Part shown: piece after piece, positions 34,746 to 47,534 of the stretch
Numbering within the stretch: the stretch's first letter is position 1
How the letters are laid out: the number at the start of each line of letters is the position of its first letter
Translations under genes and position numbers: made by a program
Origin: Delphinapterus leucas
Taxonomy: Eukaryota > Chordata > Mammalia > Artiodactyla > Monodontidae
DNA: 64,000 nucleotides
Assembly: GCF_002288925.2 (NCBI RefSeq)
Contig: NW_022098076.1
Coordinates: 67,249,964 to 67,313,963 of the forward strand
Reading direction: 5' to 3'
The notes under the pieces: generated by a model
Databases searched by the model: none
The model's input: the letters and a program-made list of their open reading frames with translations, nothing else
Told to the model about the DNA's origin: nothing

Positions 34746-35908
34746 TGGAAGTGAAAATGAAATAAACATATCGTAGCAAGTATAAGTATTCCAATGGATT
34801 GGTTGCTCACAATAGTTATTTCAGATACTACATCTTTCAAAAACTATTTTATTAATAATTAGCATTGCAGTCCTAATAGGAAAACTATAAACCTAGAGAA
34901 CAGACGTAAGAGAATTCCATAAACAGGAGTTATTTAATAATTTCCCTGAAGAAAATGCTTGAATGCACTTTAGAAAGGATTGGCATGATTCCATATCACC
35001 CTTCCTGAAGTACTCAGGGCTGCTGGGCAACTGAGAGGAATCATACCATGAATAGAGTGACTGAGCAATGGCACCCAGATTACATGTTTTCTGGATCAGT
35101 ACAATTTTTAAAAAGTGTCCAGTTTTTTATTTTGCCTAGTAAGGACATTAAGAACAAAACAAAACTTTTCAGCTACTATCACCAGCATTTCACAAGAAAG
35201 GAATGGGATTTTAACACCAAAAAAGTAGAAACAGTATGATTTCAGAAAAATAGTTTCAACTGAATATGTGTTGTATTATTAAAAATTCACCACATTATAT
35301 TTTTCTCCCTTCTGCATGACCTGGTGAAAACTCCATCCCGGATGAGTCCTCAACCCACAGAGGGAAGTTGGAATTTTTCTGTGATAAGAGAACAAGGATC
35401 TCACTATTTGCTAAAACTATTGCTTTAAAGTGAATTTCAAAATAGAAGAATTGGGAAAGTGTTTCCCAAACTTCAATCATTTGAAAACACCTTTACAAAC
35501 ATTTTCATAGCTGCATTCCACTTGTGTTAATTAATTTCAATTGAGTCATTTATTTGCTTAAATAAATTTATTTAAAAATGAAAGTCATATATGAACACCA
35601 TAAATGGAAAGCCAGTATCCCTTGCCATGAAAGCAAGATAACCCAGCTGCTGGAAGGCCCTGAGCCTACAGCTAACTGTTGAAAAGGGAGATACGCTGCT
35701 GTTAGGGGTTCAAGTCACACCAGCACCAGAATGAAACTTTGCTTGATATAACCTCAAGGACAGGAAGAGAACTGAAGAGAATAACTTTCTTATTATATAA
35801 TTAACTGTCATTTAATGCTATGACCATGTACTGCCTAAAAGCATCTCTTATATCAACTAATATCATTTTGGTAGACATTCCATGGAGTCAGAGGTATCCT
35901 CACGTAGT
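34746..35908. other. Intronic sequence without recognised features
   Basis: AT-rich; no gene seen. Confidence 0.4.
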
Positions 35909-36115
35909 AATTAAGAGCAATGGCTAAATCGGTTCAAATTCTGAGACTTTCCCACGTAGCAGCTGGTGACCTTGAGCAAGTCATTTACTTCTCTGCTTAA
36001 GGTTTTTAATCTATGAAATGGGGATAATAATGATACCCACTTCATTGTGAGAATCAAATGAGTAGATACAAGTAAAGCTCTTAGACTGGTAAGCAACAGA
36101 TATTAAGAGCTTAAA
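35909..36115 (+). mobile_element. MIR SINE
   Basis: The forward MIR order is TAATTAAGAGCAATGGC, GACCTTGAGCAAGTCATTTAC, ATGAAATGGGGATAATAATG, GTAAAGCTCTTAGA. Confidence 0.8.
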
Positions 36116-37618
36116 AATGTTAATATCAATAGATATCCTTACTATCCCACACTCTGAGAAACACCAAAGGTCTAGGCATCTGTTAGACTATATCAGGCAT
36201 ATAGTGATACAGTAATGTATTTCTGGAGAGAACATATAGCTAGAGAATAAGAATGACAATTCCTTTGCTAATTTGAATTAAAATGAGTAACTTGGTACTC
36301 GTGCATCTAAGGCAACTTAATGTTCATTTGGTTTAAGTCTCCTTCCATGGCCCATTCTCTAGGTCAAGAGCAAGTCTGAATGATATATCTCTGTCTTTAA
36401 GGCATAGTACACAATGTGTTTGACACAAAAAAGATTACACCATAGAGAAAGGCTTTCAGGACCCTAACTGCAAGTCACTACTTACGCAAACAAGGCCATC
36501 CAAATATATTAGGCTTCTAATTATGAAGTTAACGTCTCCTCTTGTTAGAGTAAACAACAGAATTAACATAGGATTTAACACTCAGAGTGGGGAGATTTAA
36601 CCCTCACATGTTATGATATAATTTATATTATGACATACAGTACAGGAGGACTTACTCATCACCAAATCATCAAATAAATAAGCTAACATCAAAAGCAGTA
36701 GTTCTAGGGGGCTCCTGAGATGGATTAGTTGGTCTTGAACAAGAAAGACATACATGAACGTATCTTAAGCTGTTGCCTTTCATGTGTCTCATCCCGTTTG
36801 TCCCTGGAACTATATTTAGTACAGTGAGAACAACCGCGCTGCCAGGGCAGTCAAGCAGAAAGAGAGGGTATTAATATAGTAGATCTTGGTCAAGGTTAGG
36901 GCAAGAGATAGTGGACAAGTACATATTTAGTTTATTAAACTACAAGATAAGGCCAAATTGAAAATTTATAGTAATCTCTAGACCCTCTAATGGGTCTACT
37001 TGGTGGCGGCCTCATTCAAAGGATCTGGATTTTAAGAATATCTTCCCCAGTCTCTGTCCATTCACAGTAGGGTAGTTTCTTCCATCGCTGCAACATGCTT
37101 CTTGGTAACATCTCTTTTTCCTTCTCTTCCTCTCCGCTCAACTTTGGCTGTTTCCTTCCTCTAGTGTCTCAAGTTGAACATTTCAGCTTTTCCTTTTTTG
37201 CTGTCATGATCCCCCATTTATAACTTGCCTCCCTTTTCTCTACAGCCCTCTTCATTGCTAGGCTTCTCTTCTGATGAGACCAAGTTATCATCCTCATTTT
37301 CCTTGCTCTTTCAGGCAGGTCTCCCAACTTTACTAGTGAATTCAGCATGAAACATTATTCTTTCTTAAAAAAAATGTTATCTGTCCTTTCCTACTTCTCT
37401 TCCTCCTCCCATAGAGTCAAGGACATTTTTTTGGAAAATTCCTTCACTCTACTCTTATGTCTATAAGTAATAGAATGTTCCAAATTCTGGAAGTGGAATT
37501 AGGTCACATCTTTTCATTTTCCTTTGCACCTTTTCCCTAGGACTTACTTCTTTTAGAAGGCTTAGCTTGAGTACTGTACCAAAAAAGAGCAGAATGAGCT
37601 CAGATGCAAGGCAGTAAA
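36116..37618. other. Intronic sequence without recognised features
   Basis: I recognise no exon or repeat. Confidence 0.4.
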
Positions 37619-37636
37619 CTCCCTTCCCCTTTCTTT

Positions 37637-37756
37637 TTATTTATGTTTTAAAATATCTTTATTGGAGTATAACTGCTTTACAATGCTGTGTTAGTTTCTG
37701 CTGTACAACAAAGTGAATCAGCTATACGTATACATATATCCCCATATCCCCTCCCT
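37637..37756 (-). mobile_element. Very short L1 3' end with 18-bp TSD
   Basis: Only about 120 bp of reversed L1 3' terminus (ATCTTTATTGGAGTATAACTGC, GTTAGTTTCTGCTGTACAAC). It is flanked by CTCCCTTCCCCTTTCTTT at 37619-37636 and 37757-37774, an exact 18-bp duplication. Confidence 0.9.
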
Positions 37757-37774
37757 CTCCCTTCCCCTTTCTTT

Positions 37775-39559
37775 ACTGAGTTTGCATCTGCTCTGGGTAT
37801 CTAATCAAAAAGAGTGCCCAGGGCTGGAGCTCAATAAACCTTAACTGCTTACAGTGGCTCTAGCTTTTAGTGAGCCTTACACCCTACCTATAAATGACCT
37901 CTATGCTCTGGGGTAAATTAACTCTTTTGGATCTGTCCGATTCCTTTACAATGATCTGATGGGTCATTTATGAAAGTGTAATAGTGCCCTAGAAATGTCA
38001 CGCTACCACCAAAATACATATACATTCATGGGGAGTCTGCAGGATGCTGGGCACGGTTCCAGGTGCTGGGGTTAGGGGTGAACAACTCCGACAGGCCCTG
38101 TTCTCCTGGAGCAATGACTTCCTGAGAGTATTTAAAGGCCAAGGAAAATGATCACAGTCACACTGGTCAAGGAAACCAGATTGAAACCATCCTATTAAGG
38201 AAGAGGGGAGCACTTCGTTGGTGGATGGGTCACTGTTAATAAAAATTCCACCTCCCTGAACTAGGATACACATTTAAGAGTGGGCAGGAGGTTTAAAAAA
38301 AAAAAAAATCCTAACCCAACCCAAAAGATAATGGGAATCATCTGTTCTGCTCTCATGTGCAAACCTATAATTTATGGAAAGATGGGAAAGAGAAAGTCCC
38401 TGAGGAGACCCAGCCAAGTTCTGCGGTGAAAATTCAACTGTACTCGAAGCTCAGACTGGAAGAGGTGGGGGTGGAGAGGAGCAAGAAGCCACAGGAAAAA
38501 TAACATGTCCCGAGGCAGCCAGCTCTCTCTCCTTTCCCACTTCCAATGCCACTCCTGGGCCAAGCTGCCCTCCTCTCCTCCTCCTGCCACCTCCAGCCCC
38601 TCCCCATTCACGCTTATTGCTTTTTCCTCTTTATTTTTCATTCATTTTTTAAGAATCCCAAGCTGGCTGTAGTGCTCGTAATTCCTGTCACAAGGTAATG
38701 TCCACAGTATAAATTATAGGGCATCCTAGGAAGCAGGTGGTTGAGATCAAGTGAGAATGTATGTTATTAAATTAAAATGGAGTTACCAGGAATCTTCAGA
38801 TTATGGAGAAGAGACCATTTCCTTAAATACATGACTGTGTATACTATATATTTGCATATATATTTGTGCACACTTACATATATAGTAATTTACTACTAAA
38901 GAATATGCTATAAGACCTGATAGTAGCAAAGGCCATCATTAAGTGCAATGTCCCTAGCAATATCACCCTACCAAACTCTGATTTTGATTTCTGCTCTGTA
39001 TCAAGATGGCTACATATTGTCTTTTTTTGCTTCTTCTATTGGGGTATCACTACTTAGCTTTATAATATTGCTTTTAAAGAGTATGGTTATTAACAAGTCA
39101 ACCACTGTTTTCAATGTATTTTTTTAAACGCCAGTATTAGTGCTGGGCCATTTGAAAACATCTTCATTACACTTAATAATTTGCTAAGGTACTTTGATAA
39201 AATTTCAATATATATTTTATTAGTTTCCTTATGAGTCATGTAAGGTAAATTATTATCCATGTCAGAGGTGGAGAAATTGAAGCCATCCAAACTACAAAAG
39301 ATTGGTAGTAGAGGTAGAATTAGGATGTGAAATAAATGTCAAATTGTCCAGGGAGGGAATCCCCTTTGTAACATTTCAGAGTTTCTAATGTCAGTTAAGG
39401 TGTTCTTCCTATTCACGGATAGCTAGAACTGCTAGTCAGAATAAAAGGCACAGAGAAAGGAAGCACCTGTGGTCACAGGGTGCATGTTAAAGCCTCATCA
39501 GTGTTGTAAATCAGCTGAATCTTGTCAATAATACGGTGAGGGACTTTCAAGAGCAGCAT
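37775..39559. other. Intronic sequence without recognised features
   Basis: An A-run lies at 38296-38308. Minus frames at 37998-38641 have no recognised domain. Confidence 0.4.
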
Positions 39560-39800
39560 TCACAGAGCATTCACTATATGTCAGGCATTCTTCCAAGTAC
39601 TTTATGTATTTGTAACTCGCTTAACTTCACCATCTTGTGAGGTAGGTACTTTAATCATCCCCATTTTACAGGTAAGGAAACTGAGGCATAAAAGTTTAAG
39701 TGACTTGCTCAAGATCACACAGCTGGAAGGAGTGCAGCTAAGATGCAAACCCAGGCTGTCTGGCTCTAGACTCTACACCCTCAAGTACTGTGCTAAACTG
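39560..39800 (-). mobile_element. MIR SINE, well preserved
   Basis: A reversed MIR: CCATTTTACAGGTAAGGAAAC, TGAGGCATAAAAG, GATCACACAGCTGGAAG, TGGCTCTAGACTC. Confidence 0.85.
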
Positions 39801-41850
39801 CCTTTCAGAGGGCATGCTGGAGCCACACAACAGACCATGAATATTTAAAGGTTTACTGGGAAGTCAGGTGTTTGAACTCAGGACCAAATAGTACTAAAGA
39901 GAAAAACAAAAGATAAATGTTGGTGGGGACTTCAGTTCACATATGCTCACTATGCAACAACAGAGCTTGTAGCAATGCACAGCCCCTTTCGAGTTCATTC
40001 TCATTCCTGTCTTCCTCTTCTAATAACTGATTCATTCATTCACCCGTGTTTATTGGGCACTTCCTCTTGCCCAGGCACTGTTCTTAGTAGCAGGACGGAT
40101 AAGATAAAGACTTGCATTCAAGGTTGGCTCTTTCACTTATGGATTGTTTTAAAAAGCTCTTGTGAACAGGCCTAAGAACCAAGCAACTCAGGTGACATTT
40201 TATTTTGGGAATGCAAAGCAGTCTTGGCAAGAATCATCAAACCACCTTTTCTGCTCCCAGCCTGGGAACCGAGGACACCCCACTGGGCCGGCCCCTCTGG
40301 ATCCTGGATGTGAGGGGTTGGTCCTTCCTCCTAAATGCATCTCTCCTCCCAGTTCAGAGGACTCTTTCAGCACACTGCCCACCAGCACGTGTATCTCATC
40401 TTACGTGCATTTTTAATTCACTGCATCACAGTACCTAGCAGTTAACAAATACATGAAAGGTTGTAAAATATAGTCAAGGAGTACCTTCCTGAGAAGCTCA
40501 TGATCGTTTAAGAGTATTCATTATTATTGTGGTAAATATATGTAGCATAAAATTTACCATTCTAACATTTTTAGGTATATCTCATCACTTTTGATCAGTT
40601 ATACTTCATGGATTACTTTTCTAAACACTATGAATACTACAGCTTAACCATTTCATGGGTAATAAAATCACCATTCAGACAATGAGCTGGTGTGCTGGCC
40701 ACAGCAGTGTCTCAAAGACCAGCTTCTCTCCCGTATTGGGAGGACTTCAGTCCTTGTGGTGCCCCTTCCCTCCCCACCCTCGATGGACTCAGATGCTAGC
40801 TCCGAGGTCTGAAGTTTCTTTGCCTCCCTCATCCTAAGCAGCTGAATCAACTTCTCTCTCCACCCCTTTCATTATCCCATTCCATCCACCCCATTGCCAT
40901 CAGCGGGGTGGAGACTCAGCTTATAAGTGTGCAGAAGAAAACCCCAGAAGCAAGAAACTAGAATAACTTGCTCCTGCTAACAAAACAAACCAGAAAACAC
41001 AGTAGGGGCCAAGACCTCAGAGTCGCTGAGTTCCAAATCCTTCCTTATCCCAAGGAGACAGACTGCCTGCCTCTCTATTCTAAGCTCAGGCAATGTGGCT
41101 TAAGCAAACGCATAGGAGGAATTCAAGCCTCAAGATCCATTTTCAGCTTCCCCCAGATCCTCATGTGCCTTTTTATCCTTACTCCATCTTGCCCAGCCAA
41201 ATGTGAAAGCCTGTGTAAAGACCATTACATGTCTCACTTTGAAAGGACTTTAATGCCCTTATGAACTAACTCCTGGCTGAAATCTTTGGTCCCATGGAGA
41301 CAGAGAAAGCAGCAGCCAGCTGGAAAACAAAAAAAGAGTTGTTATCTCTACATTAAATTAAACTCAGATCTGCTTAATATCTTGGCCAACGTATGCCACA
41401 ACTATTTTGGCCCTTTCTGCCACCCCAAAGTCTTCTGCGGCCAAAATGTACCATTGTGCTGCTGTCTGACACTGCGCCAGCAGGCCTGTGCCAAAGCCAA
41501 GTAACACCCTTCCTTCTTCGGGTTTTGGGATAGCAGGGGAGGGTTGCTAATTCCTTTTGTGACCACTGACTAAGAGCTGAGTGGCCAACAATTTGGTAAA
41601 TTATATACACACCTAAAATGTCAGCTGCATCAGAGATTTTTGCTCTCTGTCTTTCCAGTAGCTGGGGGGAACCTTTAGGCTAAAGGCAATTCTAGAAGAG
41701 TTGGGTTTCCTAACCACATTCTGTGGGAGGGATGCTAGCAGAACTCCAAGCATGCAGGATCCCGAGCAGCAAAGAATCATCTTTGATAAGTGTATATGCC
41801 AATGATTCAAACCAATGGAAAGGGATGGGAATTAAAATTAGTCACAGTTA

Positions 41851-41855
<5 letters not shown>
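39801..41855. other. Intronic sequence; one L1M scrap
   Basis: GTGGTAAATATATGTAGCAT at about 40530-40590 looks like a small L1M 3' UTR piece. Otherwise no recognised element; several overlapping open frames lack domains. Confidence 0.4.
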
Positions 41856-41899
<44 letters not shown>

Positions 41900-41900
41900 A
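41856..41900. repeat. (AC)n microsatellite
   Basis: About 18 AC units followed by an interrupted CAAACACACA. Confidence 0.95.
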
Positions 41901-42679
41901 AGAGGAGAGAAGCTCTACCACAAAAGTCCTTTTTGGAATCAGACTAGCTGTAAATACAAAAACACACATGGACACAGGTCAGCCATAGCTATGAATGTAG
42001 AATGTGTTAACTCCAAACTTTTGAAACACAAAAAGTGAATTCATAGTGTCACAAATCCATATGTATTTAGCCTGCATTCCTTTTTGGACTATAAGTTAAT
42101 ATATTCTGTGGGTTATCCAGTTCTTTATTCTAGAAATTTGCTGTTTTTGACAACTACATGTCAATGGGTTGGATAGAATGGAAATTCCGTTTTGACCACT
42201 ATGCCAGTGGTCAAAACGGATCTGTAAAAATTTTAGGGGCTATGGCCTGTGTAGGGGAACTGGGTGGGGGGCTGGGCCTGACTGCTATGATCACACTGGC
42301 TACACCAAGTGTCCTGGGCTCTGGGATTCGTGCCACGTGTTGGCTCTCTGACCAGCGATGGGTGCATGGGAACCTTGTTCTGGTCCCCTCTTTGCCATAG
42401 TATTCCCTCCCTCCACCCAGTGAAAGACTTGGTGGGGCTTTAGCAATGGTGGGGCTGGGCCTTGCTGCCAGGTGGATCTTGCTACCAGTTTGCCTCTAGA
42501 AATAGAGAACGTCAGTGCTGGAAGCAGACGGTACAGTGTAGCAGCTCGGAGTGCGTGCCCACTGGTGAAGGGAATACCTACAGTTACAGCGGTAATCAGG
42601 CAGCGGGTAGTAGTTGTTATTTATGTTTTGATAAGTCTGAAAAATTTCATACAAAATTGAAAAAGCAAAAGAGTATGTG
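41901..42679. other. Intronic sequence containing a perfect palindrome
   Basis: No gene is recognised. The inverted repeat at 42186-42220 is the only structured element seen. Confidence 0.4.
42186..42220. repeat. Perfect inverted repeat, 15-bp arms, 5-nt loop
   Basis: TCCGTTTTGACCACT, loop ATGCC, then AGTGGTCAAAACGGA. The 15 pairs are perfect and pairing stops abruptly at the next base (T opposite T). Confidence 0.97.
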
Positions 42680-42885
42680 CTAGAACAGGACAGCCTGGGT
42701 CCTGGCTCCTCCACTTTAGCTAGATGACTTTGGGCAAGTTCATCCCACTGGCAAAAGGTGGATGATAATCGTCCCGTCTTATAGGGCTGTTGTGAGGATT
42801 AAATGAGATAATCCACGTAGATTTCAAACAAGATCTGGCCTAAAGTAAGCACTCAATAATACAAGTAACTAACATTTCTTGAGCA
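42680..42885 (+). mobile_element. MIR SINE
   Basis: A forward MIR: AGCCTGGGTCCTGGCTCC, GACTTTGGGCAAGTTCATC, GGGCTGTTGTGAGGATTAAA, AAGTAAGCACTCAATAAT. Confidence 0.85.
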
Positions 42886-43395
42886 TATAATAAAAAGTAG
42901 CCATTGTTAATCTAATTATTAGTACAACCTTCTCATCTTACAGACAAAGATTTTAAGTGCCAGAGATAGGATGTGACTTGGTAAGGGATAGACTGCTATT
43001 GTTACCTTGGGTAGTAGGTTTCCTGAATGTTCCTTTCTCTTTCTCCTTGACTAAGTGCTATGACATGAGAGTGGAGTGAGCAGGCCCCTGGCCTTCAGTG
43101 AGACTGTGCCTTAACCACTCCGGGGGTGAAGCCCGCAGGCTGAGAATCCTGGCCCTTTCTAGCCCCTTGTACCTGCCTATAGGATGATGAGTCCCTACTC
43201 CCAGCAGGCAGTAGGCAGAGAAAGAAGAAAAAGGTGAAACTCCAATCAGCAGTTTTATTACCCACCATTGCCTAGACTTTCTCTGCACCCTTGACCTCTC
43301 CTCCAGCCAAGAATCCATTCACAGTATCCTTCCCTGGATTTCCTTTTCTCATCAGGTCTACACCTTCCCTTATTAATGCCCCAACTTTTTTTTTC
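42886..43395. other. Intronic sequence without recognised features
   Basis: No gene or clear repeat. Confidence 0.4.
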
Positions 43396-43602
43396 TTAAA
43401 TATTTATTTATTTATTTGGTTGCACTGGGTCTTAGTTGCGGCAGGTGGGCTCCTTAGTTGCGGCTCACCAGCTCCTCAGTTGCAGCATATGAACTCTTAA
43501 TTTCTGCATGCATGAGGGATCTAGTTCCCTGACCAGGGATCGAACCCGGGCCCCCTGCATTGGGAGCATGGAGTCTTAACCACTGTACCACCAGGGAAGC
43601 CC
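43396..43602 (-). mobile_element. CHR-type SINE, diverged internally shortened
   Basis: A reverse-complement copy: AATATTTATTTATTTATTTGG at the left, CCAGGGATCGAACCCGGGCC (B-box region) at about 43533, and ACCAGGGAAGCCC at the right. The middle is much shorter than in the long subtype. Confidence 0.85.
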
Positions 43603-44340
43603 TGCTCTATCCTTTTATTGTCTGAGCTGCAGTGGGATCTCTGCTGTTAGCACTGAGAAAAACAACCCACCGTTCACCAGATAACCTGAGTGACGCTGCC
43701 CATCTTAGTAACAAACCCACTAAATGGCATATTCTCTTCCACATGTTTTTATTGGCCAACTTTTGTGTGCTGGGCATTGTTTCCAACAGCCACTGGAGTG
43801 TAAGGTATTACAAAGACAATTTGTGTTTAAGGAATATAGGAAATCAGTAATATTTGACTTGTTTTTGTAAGCTGTCTTTTAGGTTGTATTTGGGAAAACG
43901 TTTCAAACTTCTATTTAATGACAAGTTGAAACACCATCTGACCTTTGGCAAATGGAAATCTTGCATTTGTCACTTAGAACTGAAGGGGCTAAGATCTGGC
44001 TCTCCTCCCAGGTTCCTGGCTGTGGCCAGAGCTTGGCTGCTTTATGCAAACTGGCTGGGAAACCCCAGAAAGCAGATACAGGTAGAGTGGCTTCCACAAC
44101 TTAATCGCTTCTCAAGGATTCTATAATCACGGAACCAGAGTCCTAGAGCTAGAAAGGGCTTTAAAAATTGCTTAATTCAACCTTTTCACATCACAAATGA
44201 GGACACTCAGGACCCAAGAAGTGATGTGATAAAGGGAGTTTTTTATCCAAATGCACCTGTGATTCTCCTCTTGGGAACAGAGGAGCCAAGGCCAGAGAAG
44301 AAAGTGGTCCAAAGTTGGATATACCGTATGAAATTGTCAT
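43603..44340. other. Intronic sequence without recognised features
   Basis: No exon recognised. Confidence 0.4.
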
Positions 44341-44357
44341 TTAAAGATGCCATATAG

Positions 44358-44705
44358 GCTTCCCTGGTGGCTCAGTGGTTAAGAATCCACCTGCCAATGC
44401 AGGGGACACAGGTTCGAGCCCTGGTCCGGGAAGATCCCACATGCTGTGGAGCAACTAAGCCCGTGCGCCACAACTACGGAGCCTGAGCTCTAGAGCCGCA
44501 AGCCACAACTACTGAGCCGTGTACTGCAACTACTGAAGCCCCCGGCACTTAGAGCCGGTGCTCCGCAACAAGAGAAGCCACCGCAATGAGAAACCCGCGC
44601 ACCAAAAAGAAGAGTAGCCCCCGCTCGCTGCAGATAGAGAAAGCCCGCGCACGGCAACAAAGACCCAACGTAGCCAAAAATAAAATAAATTAAAAAAATA
44701 AAAAA
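44358..44705 (+). mobile_element. CHR-type SINE, long subtype, 17-bp TSD
   Basis: A complete copy with the head at 44358, B box GGTTCGAGCCC, and a tail AAAATAAAATAAATTAAAAA. It is flanked by TTAAAGATGCCATATAG at 44341-44357 and 44706-44722, exact over 17 bp. Confidence 0.94.
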
Positions 44706-44722
44706 TTAAAGATGCCATATAG

Positions 44723-45849
44723 CTTTAACCACACGGGTTAACAGGGTTGAGAACAATCCCTATGCGGGTTAAGTTAAAAATGCATTGTTGTTTTTTTTTT
44801 TAAAAAAGAAGCTTGGCTTTTATAAGCTGTGAGAAGTGATAGGGATGGAGATATTTTCAGAGGTAAAAGCTGTGTTTCCGCTCCTGACGAAGACCTAATA
44901 GAACACATGGATTCAGGGATGACGCGTGGGATTTTGACACAATTCAACATCAGTTAATTCTAAGAGTAAAGGCCCTTCAGTCCAGCTCCCTTCCACCTCA
45001 ACGTTAAAGGAAGCTAGAAAGCCAATTACACTCGCAGCAGGGCCTCTCCCCAACTGCAAGGGAAGAATGTACTGCAAATCTGTGTGTGCTTTACAAGCTA
45101 GTAAAACTATAATTGCAGGTGGGAAGGAACATGGGTTCTCTTTGTTTCTGCCAACATTTCAGTCTGGGAAGCTCCTCCCTTCTATAGTTGCAGAAATAGC
45201 GTGGACTCAGTATTTTTTTTAGCACACAAAATAGGTATTCTATGGTTCTATAAAACTTACAGAATGCTTTTTGTTAAAACTGAAAAGACATCTGTGCGCA
45301 GCCCACCAAAAGGGCATGCATTCTTCAGAGACAGGTGCCGAATGTGCCTACCTTTACTTGGAAGCCAAAACCCACCTTCTGGTTCAAGCTCTGAAGGTCT
45401 CTCAGCAAGACTAACAAAGGTGGCGAGGCTGGGAGGGTAATACCTGACTTGTTCTAGCAGAGCCCTAGGGAGATCTTGTTGCCGGGGGAGAAGGTGTGGG
45501 GCAGGGGGCTCTCGAGGTGCAATTCCCCTGTGGGGTCACTGGGGACGTCTGGTCTAGGAGCACCCTGGAGGCAAGAGGAAGCTTTCCCTATCAAGGTGCT
45601 GTTCCATATGGTGACTGTGCAACTGTTGCTGCAGCAGGATCCTGTGGTCTAGACACCCTTGCAGAATCTGAGAGGCAGAACTAGGGTGTAGCCAGCATTA
45701 CTTCTGTGGTGATAACTGCAGTCTAGTGTCCACAGATGGAGAGTCTTGGTGCCACTGAAGAAAGCTACAGGGAGCCATTTATAAAAGTCCACATCTCCTA
45801 GCAACACTATACCAGTACTTGTACCACTGGTACAGCTCCTATCTCCTAA
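44723..45849. other. Intronic sequence without recognised features
   Basis: Open frames at 45201-45684 have no recognised domain. Confidence 0.4.
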
Positions 45850-46065
45850 GCCTTACGTGTTAAGCAGAGTTCTAAGTGTCATACATGCTAACTCTTCTAA
45901 GCCTCATAAACACATTTTGGGGCAGGTACTATTATTATCCCCACTTCAGAAATGAAGTGCTTCTCGAGGCACCAAGTGAAGTGACTTGCCCAAGGTCACC
46001 TAGTGAGTCTAGGGTGAGCATCTGAATGTGGGCAGCCGGTCTCCAAGGCTCCAGTGCATAACCAC
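45850..46065 (-). mobile_element. MIR SINE
   Basis: A reversed MIR: ATTATTATCCCCACTTCAGA, GTGACTTGCCCAAGGTCACC, CAGTGCATAACCACTGCACC. Confidence 0.8.
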
Positions 46066-47534
46066 TGCACCGTGCAGCCCGTCTGCAATGCCCAGGGTCG
46101 GGTCGGGTGTCATCACCCCTTTGGAGACCTTTGCTCCAGGCAGAAACTTCATCCCATGTTGGCCTCACACTGGCCTGCTGCTCTCCTAAAAGCTCCTGAC
46201 AGCCATCTTAGTTTTGATTTCTATTTAATTTTCCACCTCACAAAGCAGTGACAGGGGGGGAGAATCTGGTGATACCTTTTGAATATGGTTTATTAACCAA
46301 TAGCTTGAGGAAATGTAGGGCTTCCTTGCTGCCACCTGACCTTTGTCTTCAGCCTTCCGAATGTTTGCATTACTGCCCTGACCTTGCAAAGTGACCTGGA
46401 ATAGCTTGCCTGTTTCCTTGTGCGTGTCCACTTTCAGGGCCCAGCTGTCAGCCTGTGCAAGTCTGTCAGTTAGCATCTCAAGGGTTCGGAATGGGGTCTG
46501 CAGCCTTTTGAGGAGCACAATCTAACACTAACCTCCAAATTCCTTCCCGTAATTAAGCATTCATTAGTTTGACGGAACAAAAGCAGGCATTCTCTTTTAT
46601 AAAGCAGAGGTCAAAACCAGTAGCTTGTTTTGTTTGGCCTGCAGAGTGTTTAAATATTGAGAAATTTCACATAAAAATACGAATTTCCGGCTTCTCTTGG
46701 AAAAGGGGAAGGGATGGCAGCTCTGGGGCTCTGAGTACCAGCTGTCCCCTTCAGAGGCGGATGCTCTCTCCGGCTTCTCATCATGGCCTGAAGTCTCACC
46801 TCAGGCCTGCTTCGGGCACGGGCGCCACTTTCCTGGCCTCTGCAGGAATCAGAGTCAACAAAACCCTGTTCTGAAGCCATATTTCCCTCCTCTAAAATGT
46901 GAACTGGCTTGGTTAGGCTGGTGTACCAGGACAGAGCTTGGAGAGCTGGTGTTCCCAGAGGGCAGGTGCTGTGCCTTTTCTCTCCTGTCCCTGCACTTGG
47001 CATGGTAAGTGTCTGGTACATAACAGACATTTATCACTTTCTTCTTACGGATGAATAAGTGAGTGACTAGCTCTCTGGAACAGAGTGAGCTTCTGAGTGA
47101 CAGAAACCAGCTCCCCAGCTACGGAAGTCCAGGCTTATTAATGCTTCAATAGCTTTTTGAATGACCGAGGCACCCTACACCTTTTCTTTATTTATTGTGC
47201 TATAAAGATCTTTCCTGCTGTCACAAATGAGACTGAATCTTGTTTAAAATTCCAGAAGCAAGTATGTTGATGGTTTACTAGAATTTAGCCAGAAATTAAA
47301 ATAAAAAACAAAGAACAATGTGAAAAGCTGCCCCCGTCAACGTTAAAATTTTTCCTCAGAAAGATGGGGGTGATAATTATTGAAAAGCAGCAAGTTCCAA
47401 ATGTAGATGGAATTGCAGGCCACTAACACATGCAGCCAACAGTTCTCGCTAAGATACACGAGCTAATATAGTCCTGTGAGGCTGCCATGCTTCCTGGCTC
47501 CATCTCTAGAGCATCAGGTGAATGAACTTTGTCT
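46066..47534. other. Intronic sequence without recognised features
   Basis: Overlapping frames on both strands at 46569-47037 show no domain. Confidence 0.4.

Noticed and set aside
41856..41900. CRISPR-like direct repeats
   Set aside because: It is a dinucleotide microsatellite in a mammalian genome; there are no spacers or repeat units of CRISPR type.
46569..47037. Overlapping open frames on both strands as a possible exon
   Set aside because: No recognised domain and no convincing paired splice sites; open frames of this length are expected by chance in GC-richer DNA.
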